Assembly: GCF_000003815.2 (NCBI RefSeq)
Contig: NC_049986.1
Coordinates: forward strand, 23,748,361-23,785,667
Length of the DNA stretch: 37,307 nucleotides
Origin: Branchiostoma floridae
Lineage: Eukaryota > Chordata > Leptocardii > Amphioxiformes > Branchiostomatidae
Reading direction: 5' to 3'
Within the stretch, counting starts at the first letter, position 1. Each line of letters begins with the position of its first letter. Of the stretch, positions 1 to 12,600 are shown piece by piece. The notes beneath the pieces are model-generated. The model saw only the letters and a list, made by a program, of their open reading frames with translations, had not been told where the DNA came from and ran no database searches. The position numbers were made by a program, and so were the translations under genes.

Positions 1-131
1 AGTGAATTTCGTGTATTTATCCGGCTGGTGCAACTATGCAAAGTTATCTAGTTGGACTGTACTGATTTGGGATTCCGTGCAGTTAACAGAAGTGTGCGTT
101 AATCCGTTGTGCAATTAACTGGCTCCTACTG
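1..131. mobile_element. Truncated TA-flanked MITE (Tc1/mariner/pogo-like), right part
   Basis: This stretch is clearly similar to 7137-7310, which is a complete copy. It shares the blocks TATCCGGCTGGTGCAA and GTGCAATTAACTGGC and ends in GGCTCCTACTG followed by TA. The left end is cut off by the window border. The inverse of the right end, CAGTAGGAGCC, matches the left terminus of the complete copy. TA target sites and a CAGTAG terminus fit pogo/Tigger-like Tc1/mariner elements. Assignment to that group is an inference from the ends only. Confidence 0.65.
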
Positions 132-441
132 TATTTGTGCGCCGTGAGGTTCGATAAGCACTTTAATATTATCTAGACGGCAGTTTATATTAAATGAATG
201 TTGACCGAAGTCTTAACAGAAAGTCAAATATTGGTTTAAAGTGCCTAATGCCGATAGAGCGCATTCTTCTTTCTTTTCTTTACTTTATTCAATTAAAATC
301 AACCTTACAGAGATTAATTCTTAGCAGAAGCATCTCTGAATGCCGTTGATCTTTACAATGTGACTCAGAGTAAATACTTACAACGACTAGACAACATGTA
401 CAGTATGCATGACATACACAGTGCATAGACAAATGAAACAC

Positions 442-1072
442 TTAGGCACCAGTCATTGATTTGTTGTACAGTCTGATTGTATAGTGTAGGAATGAGTTGC
501 GCAGTCTGGAGGTCCTTGCTTTTGGGACCGAGATACTACATGAGCTTCGAAGTGACCTCCCAGTGACCTCTGACCTGACCGGAGGGACCATGTCATGTAG
601 CGGGTGATCCGGGTTCATCATTTGCTTGAGTAGCTTAATGGCAGCGAGTTCACGTCTCTCCTTGAGTGTGGGCAAATCCGGAACACTTCTCCTGCCACCC
701 AGAGAGATGATCTTTAGTGCTCTCCTTTGCACTTTCTCGATTGACTGTTCTTGTTGTTTGGTGCAACCGACTAAGAGAACATGGCCATACTCAAGTACGG
801 GCCTGACCAGGGCCGTATACACCTGTACAAGGTCGGACACCGACATGCCTTGTTTGGTTAGGACACGTAGGTAGTAAAGTCTGCGTGAGCCCTTGGTCAC
901 CATCGACGTAACCTGGTCGTTGAGGGTTAGACCTCTGTCAAGGATGAATCCTAGACCTTTAGCTGACTCCACGACGGGTACTGCTTCCCCCCCTAGAATC
1001 AGAGTAGGTGGCGTCGGAATGCTTTTGGCAAAAGCAAATTGAAAGCTGCATGCTCTTCTTGCCGTTAAGGNN
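442..1072 (-). pseudogene. LINE (CR1/Jockey-like) reverse transcriptase C-terminal fragment
   Basis: Read on the minus strand, positions 972-442 give an open frame containing AKGLGFILDRGLTLNDQV, then VYTALVRPVLEYGHVL and IEKVQRRALKII. These are the typical post-catalytic segments of CR1/Jockey-type LINE reverse transcriptases (thumb and C-terminal tail). The same frame stays open upstream to the assembly gap at 1071, reading AFAKSIPTPPTLILGG just before the fragment. The catalytic part would lie inside or beyond the run of N. The stop at 442 is the natural ORF end, and the A/T-rich stretch below it is probably 3' UTR. This is a transposon fragment, not a host gene. Confidence 0.75.
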
Positions 1073-1292
1073 NNNNNNNNNNNNNNNNNNNNNNNNNNNN
1101 NNNNNNNNNNNNNNNNNNNNNNNNNNNNNNNNNNNNNNNNNNNNNNNNNNNNNNNNNNNNNNNNNNNNNNNNNNNNNNNNNNNNNNNNNNNNNNNNNNNN
1201 NNNNNNNNNNNNNNNNNNNNNNNNNNNNNNNNNNNNNNNNNNNNNNNNNNNNNNNNNNNNNNNNNNNNNNNNNNNNNNNNNNNNNNNNNNNN
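1071..1292. other. Assembly gap (run of N)
   Basis: 222 unknown bases. The LINE fragment to the left is interrupted here. Apparent reading frames across it have no meaning. Confidence 1.
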
Positions 1293-1814
1293 AGATTTAA
1301 GTCAACACATTCCATGTTTCTTCTGTATGCCTACCTTTGACAACGGTAGGTAATAGAGTTATTCATTATTTCGTATAAGTTTTCATAGGTGAGTGGCGTG
1401 TTGTTTTCATCTTGAAATATCGCGGTTGAATATTACGCAAAAGAAAGCGTAATGTTAACTGCAACAAATATCAGAAAAAAGTTAAGGTATAAATCAAAAC
1501 CTTCGATGTTTTCATAGTTAATCTTGTTCACGGAGTGACCTAGTCTCGCAAGTGAGAACGACACTAAGGTTGAAGACTTGTAAATGTAAGCGGATCAGGG
1601 GCAAGTAGGACTTTTAGAGAAATATACAAGAAGAAGAACTGTATTGCACGACATGGTACAAACGTATGGCAACGACCTTTACACAAAGTACAAAATAGGT
1701 GTATAGAATAATACGTAACCTCCTAATTAACATAACAAGAAGGGCTAACACAAGTCCAAGTGTTACAATCGAGTTGGCCCAATCATGAGTTTCAGTAACC
1801 TTTCTAATAGTATC
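1293..1814. other. Intergenic sequence with no recognised feature
   Basis: A/T-rich, with no coding signal on either strand and no repeat that I could match inside the window. Confidence 0.5.
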
Positions 1815-2107
1815 CTATTTGTCCTGGTCATCTATCCGCCCTCCGTTATAAAGTGATGGGGAATCGTCGTCTGGAGCCTAAAGTCACCTTTGCGCTGAGA
1901 GAATCCTGAGACGACCGCCTACAAGCGGGCGTCTAATTCCGCGCAAAGCAGAAAAACTTCCGAGGGCTGGGCGGGTGGGTCGCTTCAGGCTCCAGACGTG
2001 GTCGGAGGGCGGCCTAACGAGTGACGAGATGCCCCTAATCTGCATATTTATACAATGGATGGATCACGTGTCTAACATCCGGGCGAATAGGCGACCAGAA
2101 TAAATAG
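1815..2107. mobile_element. Short foldback DNA element (293 bp), family shared with 2112-4939
   Basis: It starts CTATTTGTCCTGG and ends CCAGAATAAATAG, imperfect terminal inverted repeats that stay similar for about 28 bp. TATC occurs on both sides (1811-1814 and 2108-2111), a possible 4-bp target duplication. Further nested arms are perfect: CCGCCCTCCG (1836-1845) with CGGAGGGCGG (2003-2012), CGTCTGGAGCCT (1868-1879) with its complement (1987-1998), and CTTTGCGC with GCGCAAAG around 1890 and 1940. No coding capacity. It is probably a nonautonomous relative of the longer element next to it. Confidence 0.65.
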
Positions 2108-2111
2108 TATC

Positions 2112-4939
2112 CTATTTGTCCTGGTCATCTATCCGCCCTCCGTTATAAAGTGATGGGGAATCGTCGTCTTCCGCCTTTGCCCTCTCTGGCTTCAGAGCCT
2201 TTCCCTTCCTGTCACCTAATATCTTCCTCCGAAGACACACTCCTAAGATATCTTCTCACTCCTTTCCCTGTTCACTCTTTCAAATCCTCTCCTATCTTGT
2301 CCCTCTCTCTACTTCCCATCCTTATCTTCGCTCTTTCACCTTTCTTCTCCCCTTACACATCTAATCCCTTTCTTATTTCTCTCGACTTGTCCCCCACACT
2401 TCATCATGTTCTTCTCTGAACTTCGTCAAAACAACGTTTACCCACTCTAATCGGCCGCAGCGCGCGCTTCGAAAACTGAGAGAAAATCAACGCCGAGAAT
2501 ACCGATCTAAATTTCTCCACGTACAGAAAATGAGCGAAAACAGGAAAGAATGAAAATTCTTCGAATGCTATCCTATCTTCTCGGCGACTTTGGGAACCAC
2601 GCCCTTCTGATGTCCCATAAAGGGAGCTCTCTAGTGCATCTGGCAAAATCCGCAATGTTCCGACAGAAAACAAAATCCTATGCGCACAATTTCAAAAAAC
2701 GCCCAAACATATTGCTCACTCCATTCCTTATGCCCGTGTCCCACATACACTATAACCAAGCCTCAGTCCGGACCAAGTCCTTACACACTCCCGGTAGCAT
2801 GTTATCCAGCCTTCCGCGGAACCCCGTCGCGCTGGATAAAATCGCCAAATGTCAAACAAGAGCGTACACAACTTTGAGGGTTTTCCAAAAATCCAGCTTT
2901 CCGCGGAACCCCTTCGCACTGGATGATATCACAACAAATCACGAAAAGGATTAAAAGAACACAATTTCTCGGATCGTCCAGCCTTCCGCGGAAACCCTTC
3001 GCACTGGATAACGTCACACCAAGCTGAAGAAAGACTGCACACTTTTTGGGTCATTCAGCTTACCGCGGAACCCCATCGCACTGAATGATATCTTGCCGTG
3101 CTATAAAAAGGCGTCAGACCAAAGACGTTCTTGGTCAGACCAATCTCAAAACAGGGTTGCTCGATTAGTTCCTAACCCTCCAGCATCCCGCGGCACCCCA
3201 TCGCACTGGAGAACGACATGTCAAAATCTATTCACGAAAAATAGGGGGAAAATGACTTACAATTCCTCGAGTTGTCGGCGGGGTTAGCTGAACTGACCGG
3301 CAGGGGCTGGGCGGTGTCGGGGACTGGAGCGCCAGTCGACCCTGATCCTCTGACCGCTGTCCCTTGAAGCACTATGTTCGGCACAAAGAACATGGTTCAC
3401 AACATAAAACATCACAGCCTAACTGTTCGGCTAACAGGTTCCCGGCGCGTCTTGAGCCCTCTCTGCTGCTAAGGCTTGTACAGGCCACCAACGGGTCCTA
3501 TCAGGCCGCACATCTGGCGAGGTTGAGGGTGGCTTATGCCGGCTCTGGGTGGTGGTGTGTCCCGCGCATCCCTGTTGTTGGAGGGGGAGAGCGTCAGACC
3601 TGTATAAACAACACGTGAACCATGAGACAGTGGGAAGGGACGGGCGCCCGGCAACAGGTCCGGTCCCAGACAGACAAGTCTAAAATATACGCATCTTCCA
3701 CACCGCCCAGCCCCCCCACATGCGAGCGAGCCGCGTTACGTGGCGTAAGACTGGGCCACGCGCATTCACACATCCATGCGCCTTACAGGTACGCACTCAT
3801 ACACATGTAAACTAAAACAAATGGTAGCAGAAAAACCCCATACACAGCCTCGACGTTCAATCTAGGAAAGCAAAAGAAAAATTCTACCTGGCCAAAAAAA
3901 CGGAAAAAAAGACACCCAAATCGAACCAACTGCAGCCTTCCAAGCTCAGGTGGGTTGGCTGAACGCTACGCCAGGCTCTCCCAGAGGGATGACCCGTAAT
4001 CCTGAAAACAAAGAAACCAAGGGGGGTCGCCATCTTGCCTCATGGATCATGCCATCGTCGTCCTCTGTCCCTGCCTGAAATATTCACGAAAATCAAAGAA
4101 TGACATAAAAAATCTGGAAACTCTCGTTCTGCTCCACGCCTTAGCAATGAAAGCCAACACACACAGCTTTCCTTCGCAGAGGATAGAAAGGATACAAGAA
4201 CATGGCGAAGACAAAGGAATTCCGGAGAACCACCATCTGCCATGTGGGCACCAACTATCTGCTTGGAGTAGCTGTCGGATCCTGCTAAAAAACGTACACA
4301 AAATCAGGAAATCGCACAAAAAACACTCAGCTCCAAGCGGAGCAAAACGCCAACATGAACTAAAAAACGTCCTAAACTCGACCAGGCCTAGGATAAAAGG
4401 AAAGAAACTGTAAAACGAGCAAAAAGGTGTAAGGCAGCCATCCTCTGCACAAGGGTCTTTCCTCCCCCGCCGCTCTGAAGCTCATACATACGAATAAGCG
4501 ACAGGAATGCAAATTAGAACGAACAGCCGGCCTGAGAATTCCAAGCGTGCTAGAAGAAAATCACAACCGGCGAAAGAAATATCAAGACGCAACATTACAC
4601 GAAAAAGAAAATTTCAAAATACGGAAGAAGCGCAGAAAATGTACCGACCGACCACTGGAAACCGACACCAAACCTTCCGTGGAAAGGACAAACGTCGACC
4701 TGATGGTAACCACGCCGTGGCCGCATGAGTCCTCGGATTGCCTCGTGTCACACTGCGGCGTCCAGACGTACTCTTGCCGCCGAGGGAAGTTTTGTCTGCT
4801 TGCGGAGGAGCCGTCGCTTCAGCTCCAGCCGTTGTTGGAGGCGGCCTAACGAGTGACGAGATGCCCCTAATCTGCATATTTATACAATGGATGGATCACG
4901 TGTCTAACATCCGGGCGAATAGGCGACCAGAATAAATAG
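2112..4939. mobile_element. Long copy of the same inverted-repeat element (2.8 kb)
   Basis: The first 60 or so bases repeat those of 1815-1875. The last 95 bases (4845-4939) repeat 2012-2107 almost exactly. The terminal inverted repeats are the same CTATTTG...AAATAG pair. The inside has a pyrimidine-rich block (2170-2420), a five-hairpin array (2802-3211), and about 1.6 kb with only short unconvincing frames (for example 4042-4413). I see no transposase. It starts four bases after the short copy ends. Confidence 0.6.
2802..3211. repeat. Array of five hairpins with constant 22-nt loops
   Basis: Five units lie at 2802-2839, 2891-2924, 2977-3008, 3051-3088 and 3178-3211. Each has a loop of 22 nt inside the CAG/CTG core, with consensus around CCGCGGAACCCC then TCGCA. 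The flanking stems differ but always pair: TTATCCAG/CTGGATAA, ATCCAG/CTGGAT, TCCAG/CTGGA, TCATTCAG/CTGAATGA and CTCCAG/CTGGAG. The first unit can pair one extra G-C. The sequences between units are unrelated to each other. The function is unknown. Confidence 0.8.
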
Positions 4940-5946
4940 CGAAGCAGTCTTTGATATATTTGCCTATCTTTGCGTTATGGGGGTTGCGGCATCTGAAAAT
5001 AGATATGATAGAAATTTATATGATAGGAATGAGAAAATCGGCGTGAAGATAATTTGCCACGAATGTTTGACGTTTTAGTTCTCTGGCATTGCAGCCTTTA
5101 TAGCTACATGTAGGGTACAATTGTGGTGGGGACACGCAGTATAGTAAAATAAAAATTCTGCATCTAGCAGTTGTTTTTCGTCGTTGTTCATTGTACCGGC
5201 CACCTCACACCTGTTCGTTCCCTACCTGTAGCTCACCTGGTGTGCTCTCAGGTGACCCTTGCCTGATAACAGGTGCCCTGCACGGCTGTAACCCTTCAGT
5301 GACGTAAAAGCAAACAAAGAAAAAAGGCTATTGGTAAGTGTTTACACAAAGCGCTGTTGGTGTTGAGTCGGGGGTTCCCCTGGTCTGTACCCATGTGTTA
5401 TACAGACCATGTTTGACTCCCCTTACATCGTAGCTGGTATACTCTTGGAGACGTACAGCTATAAAAGTATAGACACGATGATTCTGCATAGAGTGATATC
5501 TACTACTTATACCATTTCTGTCTTTAAAAGTCTTTCTCTTGCTTTGGAAGTTCCTCATTACATCCTAGAGTTCCTGCCCAAGGCCCCGCTGTTTTGTCCC
5601 GTTCTCACGAGTGCCCGGCAACGCTGCAATGGCTATCAACATCAAGTACCGATAACGGCGCTAGGTCTTTGTGCGGATGATATTAATCACAATAAACGAC
5701 ACGTCATAGCTTTAAATAGATATCACCCACCGCATTGAAAAATAGTTTGTTTTTTCTTTAAATAGCGCCCAGGTAAAACTGAACGGTTCCATACTGAACT
5801 GTTTATTTCCTGAAAGAAGCCGACTTGTGTAAGACACCGCCGCTTTGACTACATGTTTTCAATAGCACAGGTAAAACATATGGTAGCATTTTACATGTCG
5901 ATATAACGTAAAAATTCTTCTTGAGATTGTGGACTACGGAGTTTAG
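4940..5946. other. Intergenic sequence upstream of the RTK gene
   Basis: No convincing coding frame. The only pattern I could pick out is a cluster of CACCTG/CAGGTG E-boxes between about 5205 and 5275, described separately. Confidence 0.45.
5205..5275. promoter_or_regulatory. Possible E-box cluster (CACCTG/CAGGTG)
   Basis: Four CACCTG or CAGGTG hexamers fall within about 70 bp, with one further TACCTG, about 1.3 kb upstream of the RTK start codon. CACCTG is the core bound by Snail/Zeb and E-protein factors. Whether this is a working element is unknown; short motifs cluster by chance. Confidence 0.25.
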
Positions 5947-6273
5947 ATAAGGACTCAACCCGCCGTACGTGCAAATACTGTCTACGTGCCAAAACGGGGA
6001 CATTCTTTGGGGATCCGTAAGTGGTAAGTACCGCCTCTGTACGAACTCGTAGGGATTCCGACGGATTTGGGAGCACACAGACACGCCGTAGAACTTTACG
6101 TGCAGGCAAAACTTTGTGTCCCATCGGGCTGCGGATTTACCCCGTACGTGTGAGTACGGGCGACGCGCCTGGCCTGTACAGCCTGAACGTTTTTAGAAAT
6201 ACGTGGCGGACGTGGCCTCCCCCAAAAAAACCTACGGACAAATTGCACGTACGGCGGGTTGTGCCCTTAGCTT
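5947..6273. mobile_element. Foldback MITE, copy 1 (inverted relative to 26818-27106)
   Basis: It begins with a degraded terminus around CAACCCGCCGTACGT and ends with ACGTACGGCGGGTTGTG then CCCTTAGCTT. The inner part, for example GTAGAACTTTACGTGCAGG, is the reverse complement of 26930-26965 in copy 2. No coding capacity. It lies about 340 bp before the RTK start codon and so may overlap promoter or 5' UTR sequence. Confidence 0.75.
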
Positions 6274-6610
6274 TAGCGTGATGAGGGGTGAGAAATATCG
6301 CGTACACTCTCGTTCACAGCTTGGTTTTGCGGTCTGATTTTCAGGGAAGGAAGGCTATGGAAGTATTGAGCGATAATGCAATGATCTATTGTCATGTTTA
6401 CCGTAACGGTTACTGTCACAAGTCTTAATCTAAGAATGTCTTCAATTTTCTATCGGTTAACGTGCTTTGGATGTGACCTTGCCTATCCTTGTGGACTATT
6501 TTTCTGTGCTTTAGGCCTCTCGAGCTCGCTATAAGCGATATTCCAGACAAGTCATGTATTACATTTTAGCTCTTATGTTCGCAGGAGTGGTGTTGAAACC
6601 TTCCTTTGAG

Positions 6611-6686
6611 ATGTCCGGGACATTGACTCTCTCGGTTGCTGTTTTTCTCATTTTATGTCTTCAGGACTGCCGGCCTGCACTGGCTG
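6611..6686 (+). CDS. RTK exon 1: signal peptide
   Basis: Encodes MSGTLTLSVAVFLILCLQDC followed by RPALA, a classical signal peptide with likely cleavage after ALA, then a GTGAGT donor; ends in phase 1. An in-frame ATG at 6554 would add 19 residues. I prefer 6611 because it puts the hydrophobic core right after the start. Confidence 0.85.
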
Positions 6687-9600
6687 GTGAGTATGTTCTT
6701 TGTCCTTGTTCAGCTAAGTTTGGTTTAATATCGTTTAAGAATATGTCACTTCGTAACATACAGAAAATGGTAATATCAACGGAGTTAACCAATAATTGTA
6801 AAGGTTACATAATGGTCAATTTGCAACAACTTACAGATACGTTTTATATGGTCGTAAGCTCACATTTGTTTACCATATTAGGATGTACGTATCATCTGAC
6901 CGGAAATCGAGGCCACATCATAAGTGAAACGGATGTGACGTCAGACCACTGTGAGTGGGACATCACCACTGACCCAGACAGGATAATACTGGTAACTATT
7001 CAAACTTTGCTAGTTGCAGTTCTACATTCTTAGATAAAATCCACATGTGATAAAGCTGATGAGGATGAAATAGTTAGGCTCGCATTGTCTATAGAACGTT
7101 ACATCCTTACACATAATAATGTAAATATATGCAATACAGTAGAAGCCGCTTAATTGCACGGCCTATTTGCCAGTGAATTTTGTGCAGTTATCCGGCTGGT
7201 GCAATAATGCGAAGTTGTCTAGCTGGACCGCACCGGTTTGGGATTCTGAAATTCCGTGCAATTAACAGAAGTGTGCGTTAATCCGATGTGCAATTAACTG
7301 GCTTCCATTGTATATCATGACAGTCACTCAGGGAAAGCAGAACTAATGGAATGTAATGCATTCCGTCGACACACTGTAACGCTTGCATGTACTTTTTCTA
7401 ATTTAAGATTTAATATTATTGAAAAAGAAGTCCCGTGTTTTGACTTTATCATTGCTGTTAATCAGGCAGTTCATGTTATCTAGTAGCATTTGCTCATCTT
7501 TTTTTTTGCAGAGCTGAAACTGACCTTTCTATAACAATTATTGATACCGAACTAAAAACGGACAATCCTTTTCTTTTACCACTAGACACCATGAGGGTTT
7601 TTAGGCGATATTTATAATTAGTCTGAATTATTTTGAATAAAAGAATATCTGAGCCACAATAATTAGATTATTTTTTAAAAATTGACTGAGAAAGTACTCA
7701 TTTATTTGAATTCCTTTGAATATTTGAGAAACATTTTGAAAGTAACTGTACAAAAATATCTTTATTTACAATAATTGTGAAACCTCTGTGTGATTATTTC
7801 ACATTTACAAATATTTACAAAAAATGGTTAACCTCGCCAAAGGTTAAATTAGTTTATTGCCCCCATAAAAGTAAGCCCTATTGTTGCATCTGTATATTTT
7901 TAGATTTCACAGCTGGGCACTGGTGGATCCTTTGTGGTGGGCCATTGTTTCATGGCACCCAACCATACTTTGCAAGGATGTGTGAATTGCTATCTTCCCA
8001 GCCCACTGAACCATTTACAAAAAATGGTAGAAAATGGTAGATAATGGTAGAATGCTGTTATCATTATTTAGAAACCATTAGAAGTATCCAATTCCACACG
8101 ATGAATATTTCCAAAGTTTTACAGGACCAGGGAAATATTTATAAAGTTGAAACAGTGTTACAAATATTTCTGAAGTATCAAATGTCCTAGACATATAATT
8201 ACAAAACTTTAAAATCAATTCTAAACAATGGCCACAAACATCCGCATGGTGTCTTGGAATGGACTCTAGCTAAGTAAATTACAATTTTTCCAACGTGTAG
8301 GTCTCGTACGGAGCTATGGGTGAACATATTGACAAAGTTGATAACATATTGTCTATTCCAGATGAATTTTGACAACAGACCTTTCCAGCGAGGTACTGAA
8401 AACTGCACCGGCGATGTTTTTACTTTTCACGACGGAGGATCATCTAGCAGCAGGCTGGTCGACACGTTTTGCGCTATCCAGGGTGGTACGTACTTTCCTG
8501 ATTTTCCTTACTTTCTATCTTTTCTTTGTTTAAGTATTGGTGCCAAAGTACAGTCTATGACATTAGCACGAAAGTTGCTAAATAAAAGTACATTTAAAAA
8601 AATAGACTGTTCAACAACTCAAGAATTTTAATTCACCGGAATTATCGACCGAATCTCTCGGTTTTCGTCAGCTATCTGATTTAAGTGCTGTAGACACGTG
8701 ACTAGGTCAAAGTTCGTAGGACGTCAGTATCTTCCACCGTCCGGGAGGGGGCAGTTTAAGAGGGCAGCTGATGAGGGCAATCATGGATATTTCCGAATTT
8801 GGCTTTCTCATAATGTGACGTAGGAAAAATTGTACGACGAATGTAACCTAGAAGGAAACCACAAGAAAATTACTCAATTCTTCTGTGTAATAGCCTGGGC
8901 ACCATTCTCTGCTGGTCGGCTTTGGGTGCTTTACCCGGCCCAGTGCTAAGGCACCTAACTGCATCTGTCAGCCTGTCTGATTAGCTTCCCTTTGGGATTT
9001 CGCCGCTAAAGCTTGTAGCCAGCCTTGGGAGTTACGAACGAAATCTAACCAACCCCGTAAGAACTCTCCCGTCCTGCGCTAATCAACTGCACGGGCCCGC
9101 TACGGCTACGCACCGAAGAGCATCTCGAGCGCCTCGATGGTATGGTACCCAGGTTATCTGTGTAAGTGTGGTTCAAATGTTGTTCTCTTTCCAATCTTGC
9201 GGTGTACCTCCCAGGGCTTGTAGCCCCGTACCACCTCTCCACCGCCAGTACCGGACATCAGCTGCACGTGGTCTTCAACCGCAGTCCTACAGCTCTGTGG
9301 TCGAAATTCAACTTGACATTTACCACCAGGGAAATTGGTAAGTCGTAAGTAGTGTAGGCAGACCAATCAGTTAAGGCTAGTGGACATATCTGTATAGACG
9401 ATAATGTAAAAATATGCAAGTTCAGGGTGTCATAAAATCATCCGTGAGTATTCCAGGTCATAACAACTCACCCCACACAGCAGCCCGCTATCTCAAGTGT
9501 CCAAAGTCTGATTTAAAAAATTCCGACCAGCGAAACTTTTCGCAGCTCTCAATTATGCCGCTATCTTGGTTTCTCATGACGTCAATTTAGGGACTGACCA

Positions 9601-12600
9601 CTTCAACTCAGGGGTCAACACAGGCCTAAAATGGACCAAAACCCTGTTTTTTGTGTAATCTGAACGTCTGCACCCTACACTGTCTCACCAATGTGAAATG
9701 TCTCTTGCACTTTCCTGCAACAAGTCGAAAATAGGCTAAAATACTGCGTCGATTGGGGTCATTGCCCTTAAGCCGCTGTCACACCTTCAGAGCATACCCC
9801 AATATCGCCCCCGACAGATAACTACCCAAGGATGGCTATGGTGACTGTAGGTTGGGAGCACACTGGTCGTGTTTTGGCCACGAGTGACTTCCACAACGAC
9901 CGTCGTCCGTGGCGTTTTTTGAGCCATGCGTTTTTGTTTTGCATCTGTAGGTTTTGACGGACATAGGAGTGACTATAGTGGTCTTTTTAGTCTCGACATG
10001 AGAAACCTTACAGAATGTAGACAATCATCCAAACAATCTTCAGAATTTGGGGTTTGACTGAAGTCCAATTTTCCCTCCTTTTCGTCTCCAGACAACGAGC
10101 CAATCTTCGACGACGAGACTTTCGTCCCACAGATAGCGGAAGACTTCAATGTCCACACAGCTGCGGTAAGCACAGACAATACTATTCCGTTTCAAGCACT
10201 CTTCCAAATACCATGCATAAAGATGCTTAATACTTACGCGATTGCTGTGTAGAAATATGTCCTCTTGCTTACTTGCTTAAGCCAAGTCCATCCGGTCTCA
10301 AGTCAGGATGGGTGCCCTTAGTGCGAAGAAATAACTGCCGTCCATGCAAGTGACTCCATAGAAATGATATACGTGAGAGTGACTGCAGAAATAATACACA
10401 TAAGAGTGACTTCGGAGAAATATCGTACATGACAGTGACTCCCGAGAAACTACGTAAACGCTAGTGAAACAGGAGAAATGACGTAATTAAGATTGACTCC
10501 GGAGAAATGGTATTAACCAGAGGCAAATCAACACTTGCGGCGTACTTGTCGTTGTTTTGATATTGGGATGATTTAATCAAATTCAGTTTGCAAATTTGAT
10601 GTCAAACTACATGTATTTCTTACGCTTGAGGTAGTTGCTGGTAGAGACCAGGGAATAGCAAAAATAATCTCTGAGTAAAACGTCTGTGTCTCTCCATCTG
10701 CATTGTACAACCGGTATTAACCACCCTTGCAGCGACGGCTGGTCATTGTAATAATCTATCCCAATTGCTTTTCACCGTTTCCTCCATTTCTTCAGAACTT
10801 CGTGCGACTCAAGCTGTTCGACTGGTTCATATACGATGACGAAGGTCACTTTTTTGCACCATACGGTTATAGGACCGATCGCAAAACGGCCTCTGGTGGT
10901 GGTGAGTGGTACTACAGCACACTATAAATGTTCTGTGGTCTCTTGCTATCTAGAAGCAATAAATCAATCAGTAAACCAACCAATCAATCGATCACTTGAT
11001 ACGTCGATGAAGGTTAATAGACATCCAGGTAATGAGATAATCAACACTAAAGTTACTAGAGTAACTGTCTGAGTTTTGTAACAATCTATCAATGTTACGA
11101 ATCTTATGTATACCATGGAGTTGTCAAAGGATTTTTGTTTGTTTGTTTTAACCTGTATGACTCAAATCGTCCTGCAGGCCGCTTGTCATTGAGGGAAGAG
11201 GCAAGAGCCAGGCAAAGTATATAACAGAGATACAGTCTATATCTTTACCTTATATATCTTAATAAGATTAAGATATAAACTGTACATAATATCTTAATGT
11301 GTCTTATAAGTTTGTGTATTGTATATTGTTTAAATTTGTTGTTTTGTCCCACAGATATTTTGGAGTTCTACATCGGCGTTGATCTGAATGATTTTGACTT
11401 TGACCTGACGCCGGACATGGTTTACGCATGTGAGCCAACCCACGGTGAGACGGTGGCCTTCGCACAGCTGTTTGTCAACAACAATGGCAGGTACGTTCAG
11501 CTGTTTGTCAACAACAATGACAGGTAAGCTCAGCTGTTTGTCAACATCACTGGCAGGTACGCTCAACTGTTTGTCAACAACAATGACAGGTACGCTCAGC
11601 TGTTTGTCAACAACAATGGCAGGTACGCTCAGCTGTTTGTCAACAACAATGACAGGTACGTTCAGCTGTTTGTCAACAACAATGACAGATAAGCTCAGCT
11701 GTTTGTCAACAACAATGACAGGTACGTTCAGCTGTTTGTCAACAACAATGGCAGGTACGCTCAGCTGTTTGTCAACAACAATGACAGGTACGCTCAGCTG
11801 TTTGTCAACAACAATGGCAGGTACGCTCAGCTGTTTGTCAACATCACTGGCAGGTACGCTCAACTGTTTGTCAACAACAATGGCAGGTAAGCTCAGCTGT
11901 TTGTCAACAACAATGGCAGGTAAGCTCAGCTGTTTATCAACAACAATGGCAGGTACGCTCAGTTGTTTATCAACAACAATCATGGCAGGTACGCACAGCT
12001 GTTTGTCAACAACAATGGCAGGTACGCTCAGCTGTTTGTCAACAACAATGACAGGTAAGCTCAGCTGTTTGTCAACAACAATGGCAGGTAAGCTCAACTG
12101 TTTGTCAACAACAATGGCAGGTACGCTCAGCTGTTTGTCAACAACAATGGCAGGTACGCTCAGCTGTTTGTCATCAACAATGGCAGGTACGTTCAGCTGT
12201 TTGTCAACAACAATGACAGGTAAGCTCAGCTGTTTATCAACAACAATGGCAGGTACGCTCAGCTGTTTGTCAACAACAATGGCAGGTACGCTCAGCTGTT
12301 TGTCAACAACAATGGGGTACGCTCAGCTGTTTGTCAACAACAATGACAGGTAAGCTCAGCTGTTTGTCAACAACAATGGCAGGTACGCTCAGCTGTTTAT
12401 CAACAACAATGGCAGGTACGCTCAGTTGTTTATCAACAACAATGGCAGGTACGCTCAGCTGTTTGTCAACAACAATGGCAGGTACGCTCAACTGTTTGTC
12501 AACAACAATGGCAGGTACGCTCAGCTGTTTGTCAACAACAATGGCAGGTACGCTCAGCTGTTTGTCGAAATCAATGACAGGTAAGCTCAGCTGTTTGTCA

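Noticed and set aside
4042-4413. 123-codon frame as a transposase gene
   Set aside because: No recognisable domain, Lys/His-rich low-information composition, and overlapping frames of similar length on the other strand.
1815-4939. LTR retrotransposon with the short copy as 5' LTR
   Set aside because: Ends are inverse to each other in both copies, the 3' side does not repeat the whole 293 bp, and there is no primer site or pol gene.
6554-6610. Upstream in-frame ATG at 6554 as RTK start
   Set aside because: Would put a 19-residue extension before an already complete signal peptide; kept only as an alternative.
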